Assembly: GCF_013408655.1 (NCBI RefSeq)
Contig: NZ_JACCBP010000001.1
Coordinates: 3,658,001 to 3,722,000 of the forward strand
DNA: 64,000 nucleotides
Direction of reading: 5' to 3'
From: Pigmentiphaga litoralis
Lineage (GTDB): Bacteria > Pseudomonadota > Gammaproteobacteria > Burkholderiales > Burkholderiaceae_B
A model generated the notes under the pieces. That model did not search any database. It was not told the origin of the DNA and saw nothing but the letters and a program-made list of their open reading frames with translations. Below, piece by piece: positions 33,626 through 40,576 of the stretch (position 1 is the stretch's first letter; each line of letters begins with the position of its first letter). The position numbers and the translations under genes are program-made.

Positions 33626-34000
33626 TCAGGCGATCTGGCCGAACCGCTGGTCCAGGTACGCGATGATGTCCTTGGACTCGTACATCCAGCGCGTGCCCTT
33701 GGCATCGTCGATGCGCAGGCACGGACTTTTGATCTTGCCGCCGCCCGCCTGCAGTTCCTGGCGCGCTTGCGGATCACGCTTCACATCGCGCAAGGTCAGC
33801 GGCACATTCAGTCGATGCGCGGCGCGCCGCGTCTTGACGCAGAACGGGCAGGCGTGCAATTGGTACAAGGACAGCCGGGCCGCTTCGGCTTCCACCTGCG
33901 CCTGGCCCTGCGCCGAGCGCTTCTGGGGGCGCGGACGCGACAGCGCGTCACCAAGAACGATCAACTGACCCAGACCGACACGCAAGGCTTTGACAAACAT
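33626..34000 (-). CDS. Glutaredoxin/GST N-domain-like protein
   Basis: A 124-aa thioredoxin-fold protein. LYQLHACPFCVKTRRAAHRL holds the CPFC redox motif; KSPCLRIDD has the cis-proline region (SP here), and MYESKDIIAYLDQRF matches the GST/glutaredoxin glutathione-binding end. About 40 residues precede the fold: MFVKALRVGLGQLIVLGDAL, an amphipathic or weakly hydrophobic helix typical of a proteobacterial glutaredoxin subgroup that may associate with the membrane, then a basic RPRPQKRS stretch. It likely handles glutathione-dependent thiol chemistry. It stands alone between the 11-bp repeat and the AlkC gene. Confidence 0.88.
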   Translation of the reverse strand: MFVKALRVGLGQLIVLGDALSRPRPQKRSAQGQAQVEAEAARLSLYQLHACPFCVKTRRAAHRLNVPLTLRDVKRDPQARQELQAGGGKIKSPCLRIDDAKGTRWMYESKDIIAYLDQRFGQIA

Positions 34001-34159
34001 GATGGCGACCTCTAAAGCACGGAAAGGTCGCCAGTCTACCCGCTGCGGGCGGCCTCATGGATAACCCGCGTCTACACTGCAGGGCCGACTGGCAGTGGCT
34101 GTTCGCACTGGCTGGTTTCAAATCCTGCCATTCCACGCTGACTTGCCTGGGTCCATTCC

Positions 34160-35260
34160 ATGTCCGACGCGCCCGCACCTGCCCTCAAAGCCATGTTCGA
34201 TCAGGCCCGCCTCGAGCACATCGCGGCGCAGGTCAAGGCGGTGTACCCGCGCTTCGATACCGCGCGCTTCCTGGCCCTGGCCACGACGGACCTGGACGCG
34301 CTCAGCCTGATGGAAAGGTTGCGGCAGACAACGACCAGCCTGCATACCACCCTGCCGCAGGATTTCCTCAGTGCGCTGAAGATCCTCAAAGCGGTCGCGC
34401 CGCGCATCGACCATGCCTTTGTCTCGATGATCCTGCCGGACTACGTGGCGTGTCACGGCCTCGATCACTTCGATGCGTCCATGGAAGCACTGCGTTTCTT
34501 CACACCCTTCGGGTCATCGGAATTCGGCATCCGTCCATTCTTGCGCGCGGACCCGCAACGTGCCCTGGCCATCATGGAGACCTGGGCCCATGACGCCAAT
34601 GCGCACGTCCGGCGCCTGGCGAGCGAAGGCTGCCGCCCGCGCCTGCCGTGGTCATTCCGGTTGGATGCAATCGTCAACGATCCGGAACTAGCTGCCCCCA
34701 TCCTGGACACGCTGCGTGCGGATGACAGCCTGTACGTGCGCAAGTCGGTGGCCAATCATCTGAACGACGTCACCAAGCTGCACCCTACCTGGGTGCTGGA
34801 CCGGATCGAAAGCTGGCCGCTGGACGATGCCCGCACGGCATGGATCGCACGCCATGCGCTGCGCACGCTGATTAAACAAGGTGACAGGCGAGCCTTGGCG
34901 GTGATCGGCGCGGGCGACGCACCCGAAGTCGTCGTGCACGATTTTTCGTTGACGCCATCCACCATTGCCGTTGGCGGCACCGTCGTCATGGACTTCACGT
35001 TGACGTCACAGGTGGACCGGCCGCAGACGCTGGTGATCGACTACCGCGTTCACTACGTCAAGAAATCCGGCGTGGCATCGGGCAAGGTATTCAAGCTCAA
35101 GTCCCTGTCCTTGCCGGCCCATGGATCCATCCGAATCACCCGCAAGCAGGCCTTCCGCAACCTGTCGACCCGCACGCACCAGCCGGGACGGCACGAACTG
35201 GAACTGCTGGTGAACGGCGAAAGCCTGGCGCGTGAAGGGTTTGAACTCACGGAAAAATAA
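34160..35260 (+). CDS. alkC: AlkC-type DNA alkylation repair glycosylase with C-terminal Ig-like domain
   Basis: A 366-aa protein. Residues about 1-250 form HEAT-like helical repeats with the AlkC signatures ALRFFTPFGSSEFGIRPFL, VRRLASEGCRPRLPW and LYVRKSVANHLND. Residues about 255-366 form a beta-rich immunoglobulin-like domain (DFSLTPSTIAVGGTVVMDF, then TRTHQPGRHELELLVNGE), as in the AlkC form found in Pseudomonas. The family excises N3-alkylated purines without flipping the base. It ends 6 bases from the convergent cupin gene and is monocistronic. Confidence 0.88.
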   Translation: MSDAPAPALKAMFDQARLEHIAAQVKAVYPRFDTARFLALATTDLDALSLMERLRQTTTSLHTTLPQDFLSALKILKAVAPRIDHAFVSMILPDYVACHGLDHFDASMEALRFFTPFGSSEFGIRPFLRADPQRALAIMETWAHDANAHVRRLASEGCRPRLPWSFRLDAIVNDPELAAPILDTLRADDSLYVRKSVANHLNDVTKLHPTWVLDRIESWPLDDARTAWIARHALRTLIKQGDRRALAVIGAGDAPEVVVHDFSLTPSTIAVGGTVVMDFTLTSQVDRPQTLVIDYRVHYVKKSGVASGKVFKLKSLSLPAHGSIRITRKQAFRNLSTRTHQPGRHELELLVNGESLAREGFELTEK

Positions 35261-35266
35261 GGGGGC

Positions 35267-35788
35267 TCACAACATCTGCTTGCCCGGCTCGTCCCACGCC
35301 TTGCACAGCGGACCGCCCTTGCCGACCACCGGGTCCTGATCGGGGATGGGCAATGCAAGCATCTTGCGCAGGGCATCGGGCGTCAGCGCATGGCGGCAGA
35401 TGTCCCACTTCTGCCCGGCGGGATACGCGCCCACCACCTCGAAGTCACCGTCCGCATGGTCCAGGCAATGGCCGGTTCCTGCGGGCAGCACCATCACATC
35501 CCCTGCCGCGATATCGACCTTGCGGCCATCCGGCCCGCCCAGGATCACGGTGGCCCGGCCTTTCGACACGCCCAGGACTTCGTGCGCGGTGGAATGGAAG
35601 TGGTGATAGTCGAAGATGCCATCGCGCCATTCGGGCGGCCAGCCGTTGGCGGCAAACGCGCGTTCAAACGCCGCGGCGGGATCGTCAGCATCGGGTTCGA
35701 TGGCAGCGCGATACAGCAGCACGGGCAGCCGCGCGTTGTTGGGCACCCAATCGTTGGCGGCAAGCAGGAAGGCGTCGGGGGAAGTCAT
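35267..35788 (-). CDS. Cupin-domain protein
   Basis: A 173-aa single cupin. The barrel motifs are FHSTAHEVLGVSKGRATVILGG (His and Glu ligands of motif 1) and VLPAGTGHCLDH (His of motif 2). WPPEWRDGIFDYHHFH precedes the metal site, a pattern seen in a common proteobacterial cupin group of unknown reaction. ATG 35788 is preferred to the frame start at 35827, which adds non-conserved residues. It lies 60 bases after the family-3 binding protein gene on the same strand and may be its co-transcribed partner. Confidence 0.85.
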   Translation of the reverse strand: MTSPDAFLLAANDWVPNNARLPVLLYRAAIEPDADDPAAAFERAFAANGWPPEWRDGIFDYHHFHSTAHEVLGVSKGRATVILGGPDGRKVDIAAGDVMVLPAGTGHCLDHADGDFEVVGAYPAGQKWDICRHALTPDALRKMLALPIPDQDPVVGKGGPLCKAWDEPGKQML

Positions 35789-35848
35789 GGCAGGTCCGGA
35801 ATCAAAGGCATGCCGTACCGGCCGCAAGCGTCATGCCCGCCGCCACCC

Positions 35849-36697
35849 TCAAGGCGCCGCCGTCCCCCGCAACCCCGCCCGCCGGATCACTGCCGCCAGC
35901 GTGCCGTCCATCTGCAATTGCTGCGCGAACGTATCGAGCTGCGGCAGGCTGCCTTCGCGGCCCTTCGGGATCGCGATCGCCATGTGCTCCAGCCCCCATC
36001 GGCCGTCCAGGATCCGCGCGCCCGGCACCGTGTCGGCCAGTTCGTTCAGGATCGCCTTGTTGGTCGCAAACGCATCCAGCTGACCGGATTGCAGCATGTC
36101 GGCCGCCACCTTCAGCGACGGCACCGGCACCACCCGCGCGTTCTTGAACTGTCGTCCGAGCACGCCTTGCGACGAACTGCCTTCGGTCACGCCGACCCGG
36201 ATGCCCGATCCGTCGACATCGGCCACCGCCTGCACCCGGCTTTTGGCCGGCACCAGGTAGCCCAGCTCCAGATTGATCAGCGGCTTGCTGAAGTCCACGA
36301 TCTGCGCACGCGCAGCCGACGCATTGGTCACCGTGAAGTCGACCTGATTGGCCTTCAGGCCATCGATGACTTCGGCCACGCGGCTGTACTCCACCACCTG
36401 CACCGGCACCTGCAGACGCTGCCCGAGCAACTGGCCCAGTTCATACGACACACCGGTGCGTTGCCCCGCGCTGTCGACCAGCAAGGACGTCGGGCTGCCG
36501 CGGTACACGCCCACCCGCAAGGCGCCGGTGGGCGCCAACGTCGCCCGCTCGCCGGCCAATGACGACGGCGCACGGACTGCACCGACCGCACCGGCCGCGC
36601 TGCGCTGCGCGCCCGGCCCAACCGATCCCATCGGAGCCTGACCGCAGCCGGCCAACACCGTCCCGACCAGCCCCACCACCCACAGATGCCGCTTCAT
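35849..36697 (-). CDS. Family-3 solute-binding lipoprotein
   Basis: A 282-aa extracytoplasmic binding protein with a lipobox signal peptide (MKRHLWVVGLVGTVLAGCG). A ~30-residue Gly/Ala-rich linker follows. The family-3 fold starts at ALRVGVYRGSPTSLLVD and includes TGVSYELGQLLGQRLQVPVQVVEY, ANQVDFTVTNASAARAQIVDFSKPL and a C-terminal LPQLDTFAQQLQMDGTLAAVI. Family members bind amino acids or related polar ligands for an ABC importer, but no permease or ATPase lies nearby. It starts 34 bases after a Bug receptor on the same strand, so two different receptor classes are encoded side by side. Confidence 0.88.
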   Translation of the reverse strand: MKRHLWVVGLVGTVLAGCGQAPMGSVGPGAQRSAAGAVGAVRAPSSLAGERATLAPTGALRVGVYRGSPTSLLVDSAGQRTGVSYELGQLLGQRLQVPVQVVEYSRVAEVIDGLKANQVDFTVTNASAARAQIVDFSKPLINLELGYLVPAKSRVQAVADVDGSGIRVGVTEGSSSQGVLGRQFKNARVVPVPSLKVAADMLQSGQLDAFATNKAILNELADTVPGARILDGRWGLEHMAIAIPKGREGSLPQLDTFAQQLQMDGTLAAVIRRAGLRGTAAP

Positions 36698-36731
36698 GTT
36701 TTTCTCCTGACCGCGTTGCGCAAGGTGGACA

Positions 36732-37727
36732 TCAGTCGGCCTGGATGCCGGCGTCCTTGATCACTTTGTGCCACTTGGTGATCTCGGCGGTATTGAATGC
36801 CGCAAATTGCTCGGGCGTCCCGGTCTCGACAATCGCGCCGCGCGCCGCCAGCTTTTCCTGCACGTCCTTGCGCGCCAGCGTCTTCTGCAGGTCGCTGTTC
36901 AACCGCTGCACGACGTCTTTCGGCATGCCCTTCGGGCCCATCAAGCCCCACCACACCGTCGCATCCAGCTTGGGCCAGCCCAGCGACGCGGTCGTCGGCA
37001 ATTCCGGCAAGGCATCGGTCGGCTTGGTGCCATAGACCGCCAGCGCGCGCAGCTTGCCGGCCTGCACATGCGCCAGCACTTCCAGCGGATTGATCGACAT
37101 GAAGGACAGACGGCCACCGATCAGATCGGTAATGGCCGGGCTGCCGCCCTTGTACGGCACGTGGATCGCCTTTGCACCCGTTTCCTGGATCAGCAGGGCG
37201 CTGGCCAGATGACCCGAACTGCCGCTGCCGGCCGACCCGTACGACAGTTCTTCCGGATGCGCCTTGCTGTAGTCGATCAGTTCCTTGAGCGTCTTGAAGC
37301 GCGAATTGGCCGGGACCACGATCACCAGCGGCGAATAGCCGATCTTGCCGATGGGCGTGAAGTCCGATGCGGGATCGAAGCCCAACTGCTTGAAGAGCGC
37401 GCCATTGCTGGCCAGGGTCGGCGACGCGGTCAGCAGCGTGTAGCCATCCGGCGCGGCTTTCGCCACGGCCGCCATGCCGATGTTGGTCGATGCGCCCGGT
37501 TTGTTGTCAACGACAACGGTCTGCCCCAGCGCGGTGCCCAGGTCCTGCGCGACCACGCGGGTCACGATATCCACGCCGCCGCCGGCCGCATAGGGCACGA
37601 CAACGGAGATGGGCCTGGAAGGATAGGCCTGAGCCAGGGCGGTCAGCGGCAGGCCGGCCACCAGCGACGCCGACACGGCGGCCGCAAAGGTGGTGGTGAA
37701 AGCACGGCGGGAAAGGCGGATGGTCAC
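36732..37727 (-). CDS. Bug-family (TTT) periplasmic solute receptor
   Basis: A 331-aa Bug receptor with signal MTIRLSRRAFTTTFAAAVSASLVAG (cleavage near LTALAQ). Mature signatures are AYPSRPISVVVPYAAGGGVDIVTRV, TVVVDNKPGASTNIGMAAVAKA, HVPYKGGSPAITDLIGGRLSFM and WWGLMGPKGMPKDVVQRLNSDL. It would bind a carboxylate in the periplasm. It lies downstream of the RidA lipoprotein gene (80-base gap) and upstream of the family-3 lipoprotein gene, all on the minus strand. Confidence 0.92.
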   Translation of the reverse strand: MTIRLSRRAFTTTFAAAVSASLVAGLPLTALAQAYPSRPISVVVPYAAGGGVDIVTRVVAQDLGTALGQTVVVDNKPGASTNIGMAAVAKAAPDGYTLLTASPTLASNGALFKQLGFDPASDFTPIGKIGYSPLVIVVPANSRFKTLKELIDYSKAHPEELSYGSAGSGSSGHLASALLIQETGAKAIHVPYKGGSPAITDLIGGRLSFMSINPLEVLAHVQAGKLRALAVYGTKPTDALPELPTTASLGWPKLDATVWWGLMGPKGMPKDVVQRLNSDLQKTLARKDVQEKLAARGAIVETGTPEQFAAFNTAEITKWHKVIKDAGIQAD

Positions 37728-37807
37728 AATGGTCTCCAGAGGGTGTTCTTGTTGAACCCATTCTAGTCACGCTGGCCACGGCGCACCCCGCGCCGCCGAT
37801 ATAGCAG

Positions 37808-38281
37808 TTATGTCGCGGGTGACGACTTTGCCGCAATGCATTCGACTTCGACCCGCGCATTGAACGCCAGCCCCGACGTGCCGAACGCGCTGCGTGCCGG
37901 GTAGCGCCCCTTCTGGAAATACTTTTCGTAGACCTGATTGAAGGCGCCCCACTCTTTCATGTCGGCCAGCATCGCCGTGCACTTGACCACGTCGTTCATG
38001 CTGTAGCCATGCGCTTCCAGCGTGGTCTTGATGTTCTCCATGACCTGCGTGGCTTCGGCAGGCATGCCGCCCGAAGCCAGGGTCAAGGTGCCCGGCAGAT
38101 TGCCGATCTGGCCCGACATCAGCAACAGGCCACCGACTTGCACCGCTTCGGAAAAGGGCAGCGTCGTGGGCAGGATCTTGCCGGAATTCTTGTACTCGGG
38201 CGCCATCGACGGACCGGCGCAGGCCGACACGCCCGCAGCAATCAGGACGGCCAGGGTCAGCTTGGAAAGAGTGACGTGCAT
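37808..38281 (-). CDS. Exported RidA-family lipoprotein (enamine/imine deaminase-like)
   Basis: A 157-aa RidA/YjgF protein with a lipobox signal peptide (MHVTLSKLTLAVLIAAGVSAC, cysteine at 21), so it is predicted outside the cytoplasm, unlike classical RidA. The RidA fold is intact: PFSEAVQVGGLLLMSGQIG, NIKTTLEAHGYSMNDVVKCTAMLADM, FNQVYEKYF, RYPARSAFGTSGLAFNARVEVECIA; the arginine of PARS is the residue that binds the carboxylate in deaminating members. RidA hydrolyses reactive enamines/imines released by PLP enzymes. The gene starts 22 bases after an exported PLP enzyme gene, a functional match. Confidence 0.9.
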   Translation of the reverse strand: MHVTLSKLTLAVLIAAGVSACAGPSMAPEYKNSGKILPTTLPFSEAVQVGGLLLMSGQIGNLPGTLTLASGGMPAEATQVMENIKTTLEAHGYSMNDVVKCTAMLADMKEWGAFNQVYEKYFQKGRYPARSAFGTSGLAFNARVEVECIAAKSSPAT

Positions 38282-38303
38282 GGTTGAAACTCCGCGTAAG
38301 GGA

Positions 38304-39554
38304 TCAAGGATTGCCGATGGCGTTGAGAAAGACGTTGATGTCGTTCATGTCGTTGAAGACCGACGGCGACACGCGCGCGTGGTTGGCGCGCAGCGTGATC
38401 TCGACCTTGGCCGCGGCAAGCCGGGGCTGCAGGCTGGCCGCGTTCGCATAGGCCACCGTCACGATCGGCGTACGCGAATTGGCGGGTGTCACGACCCGGA
38501 AGCCCTTCCCGCGCAGGCCGGTCTGCAAGGCCTGCAGCATGGGCTGCCGATACTCCTGGATCGCCGCCACGCCCACGCCCATGATCCAGTCGATCGACGC
38601 CGCGCACGCCGTCTCGATCGCGGCCGCGGGAAAGGACCCCATGAAGTAGCCCGCCACGCTGTCGATCTGCACGCTTTCATACGGCACGGTCCCGGCCGGA
38701 TCGAGCGGGTACACATGCAGGATAGGCGCGGCAAAATTGCGGGTCTGCCGATAGCCATACCAGGGCCGCTTCAGTTGCGGCAGCAAGCTCTTGCGCACGT
38801 ACAGGAACGCAAAGCCGAAGTCCCCCATCAACCACTTGTAGGTGCCACACGCCGCGAAGTCGACGCCCCACGCCTTCACATCCACCGGCACCGTGCCGGC
38901 CGACTGGATGATGTCGACAAACACCAGGGCGCCCCGCGAATGCGCCAGGTCACACAGCGCCTTCATGTCATGTTCAAAGCCGTTGTAGAGCGACACATGC
39001 GACACCGCCACCAGCTTGGTGCCAGGCACGATCGCCGCATCCATCGCGGCCATCGAAATCTTGTAGTCGCTGTCCATCGGCACCGTCACGACGTCCAGGC
39101 CCTGCTTGCGGTACTGCTCGTACATGTAGAACGAGCCCACGAAGTGCAAGGCGTCCGTCACGACCCGCCCGCCCGACTCCGGCAACCCGAGCGCCTGGGT
39201 GACCAGATACTCGCCCATCGACGTCGACGGCACATACGTGACTTCGTCGGCATCGGCATTAATCAGGGTCGCGAACTTGCCCGTGGCGGTGACCGAGCCG
39301 CTGCCCAGCGACAGCTTGGCCTCGGCATAGTTTTTCATGGCATCCACCGCGTACTGGTTCCACGGATGATCGGCCGCGCCGTTCAGGAAGACCTTGTTCG
39401 CCACGCCTGGGAACATGGCCTTGGCCGGCAGGATGGTGGATGCAACGGCATCCGACATGCCCCCGCCATTGCAGCCTGCCAGCTGCGACGCGAAGGCGGA
39501 CGCAACGGTCGCCGTCCCTGCCCGTTTGAAGAAATCACGACGTGCGATATCCAT
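38304..39554 (-). CDS. Tat-exported class V PLP-dependent enzyme
   Basis: A 416-aa fold-type I PLP enzyme of the class V aminotransferase/isopenicillin-N-epimerase-like group. The N-terminus has a twin-arginine motif ARRDFFKRAGTATVASAFA and a lipobox-like LAGC. PLP features: VFVDIIQSAG (aspartate to the pyridine nitrogen), and the Schiff-base lysine in FAACGTYKWLMGDFGFAFLYV. C-terminal NHARVSPSVFNDMNDI fits the fold. Tat export of a folded cofactor-loaded enzyme is expected. The reaction (transamination, epimerisation, desulfuration or elimination) is unknown. ATG 39554 is used; the frame reaches a TTG at 39575. An exported RidA follows in the same operon. Confidence 0.88.
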   Translation of the reverse strand: MDIARRDFFKRAGTATVASAFASQLAGCNGGGMSDAVASTILPAKAMFPGVANKVFLNGAADHPWNQYAVDAMKNYAEAKLSLGSGSVTATGKFATLINADADEVTYVPSTSMGEYLVTQALGLPESGGRVVTDALHFVGSFYMYEQYRKQGLDVVTVPMDSDYKISMAAMDAAIVPGTKLVAVSHVSLYNGFEHDMKALCDLAHSRGALVFVDIIQSAGTVPVDVKAWGVDFAACGTYKWLMGDFGFAFLYVRKSLLPQLKRPWYGYRQTRNFAAPILHVYPLDPAGTVPYESVQIDSVAGYFMGSFPAAAIETACAASIDWIMGVGVAAIQEYRQPMLQALQTGLRGKGFRVVTPANSRTPIVTVAYANAASLQPRLAAAKVEITLRANHARVSPSVFNDMNDINVFLNAIGNP

Positions 39555-39571
39555 GGAACCCCCCGGAGGTT

Positions 39572-39584
39572 TCAACTTTTTGTT
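39572..39584. promoter_or_regulatory. Repeated element AACAAAAAGTTGA, copy 1 (minus orientation)
   Basis: The minus strand carries the 13-mer AACAAAAAGTTGA about 18 bases upstream of the PLP-enzyme start codon. The same 13-mer lies at 39704-39716 in the opposite orientation. The two copies face each other in the only promoter-sized gap in this gene series. They are candidate binding sites for the DauR-like regulator encoded directly upstream. Confidence 0.6.
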
Positions 39585-39701
39585 TAATTGATGGACGTGC
39601 GCGTGCCGGGTTGCGCCGCATGCCGCCGACGGCTAAAGGCTGTCTTCGGAGGCGTGCGCAGCCAGGCACCGGCTCCAATTATGCAAGCATCGTGCAATAT
39701 T

Positions 39702-39716
39702 TCAACAAAAAGTTGA
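39702..39716. promoter_or_regulatory. Repeated element AACAAAAAGTTGA, copy 2 (within TTCAAC-A5-GTTGA palindrome)
   Basis: TCAAC-AAAAA-GTTGA (39702-39716) forms a perfect short palindrome around an A5 tract and contains the 13-mer also found at 39572-39584. It lies 40 bases downstream of the DauR-like regulator stop and about 150 bases upstream of the PLP-enzyme start. A regulatory role is inferred from the exact duplication. Confidence 0.6.
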
Positions 39717-39755
39717 TCTTTAAGGGAAACGTCATCAGGCGTAGCCTGTGGCCCC

Positions 39756-40550
39756 TTACAAACCCTCGCGCTGCCGCAGCCGTTCCAGGTAGTTGTAGAT
39801 GGTGTAGCGGGACACGCTCAGCGCCTGCGCGACCTTGGCCACGCCGCCGCGCACCATCAGCACCCCGCGCCCGGCCATCACTTCCAGCGCGTCCAGCTTT
39901 TCTTCGCGCGTCATCTCGCGCACCGGCTTGCCATGGCGCACGATGGCATCGCGGATGATGCTGTCGACCAGGCCATCCAGGTCCGCGGTCTGCGGCATGT
40001 CTCGTGCGGCCGGCACGGAGGGCGCAGGGGCAGGCACCGCCGTTTCCCCCGCGCCGGCATCGTCGCCCAAAAAACCGGCGAACCAGCTCAACGCCGCTTG
40101 CGGGAAGCTGACATCCGCGTTCATGCACAAGGCCAGGAACGGCGCGCCGCTGGCATCTCGAAACACCACCGTCGCCGATCGCAGCAGCACGCCTTGCGGC
40201 GACACGGTCGGATATCCGACGATGACGGAATGCGGCTGAGGAGCAACGAGATCCAGTTCCTTGCGCGCGGCCAGGAAGGCCTTGTCATCTTTCGGCCCGT
40301 CCAGCAGCGAGTCGCCCACCCGGCGGCCCGTCACATGACCGTTGACGATGTAAACGACCGACGCATCGGGCCGCTCCAGATCATGCAGCACGACTTCGAC
40401 AAACTTGCCGACCATCGCGCCAATGGCCGGCAAGGTCGCCGTGATCGCGGTACGGATGATTGCGCGCTCGTGCGCCAGGCGCGCAGGATCATTCGTGGCC
40501 AGTGGGGGCTCGTCGGCAACAGCTTGGGGGGTGTCGGTGCGTGGACTCAT
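39756..40550 (-). CDS. DauR/YheO-family regulator (PAS-like domain plus HTH)
   Basis: A 264-aa regulator with the YheO-like PAS domain (about residues 30-165: AIGAMVGKFVEVVLHDLERPDASVVYIVNGHVTGRRVGDSL, then FRDASGAPFLALCMNAD) and a C-terminal helix-turn-helix of the DauR type (ALEVMAGRGVLMVRGGVAKVAQALSVSRYTIYNYL). A disordered Pro/Ala linker joins them. DauR represses D-arginine catabolism in Pseudomonas and relatives often sit beside RidA and amino-acid enzymes, which fits the next two genes. The regulator is upstream of, and parallel to, the PLP-enzyme gene. The ATG at 40550 has only a weak ribosome site. Confidence 0.9.
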   Translation of the reverse strand: MSPRTDTPQAVADEPPLATNDPARLAHERAIIRTAITATLPAIGAMVGKFVEVVLHDLERPDASVVYIVNGHVTGRRVGDSLLDGPKDDKAFLAARKELDLVAPQPHSVIVGYPTVSPQGVLLRSATVVFRDASGAPFLALCMNADVSFPQAALSWFAGFLGDDAGAGETAVPAPAPSVPAARDMPQTADLDGLVDSIIRDAIVRHGKPVREMTREEKLDALEVMAGRGVLMVRGGVAKVAQALSVSRYTIYNYLERLRQREGL

Positions 40551-40576
40551 CCACGCATTCTACGGGTGACTGACGA

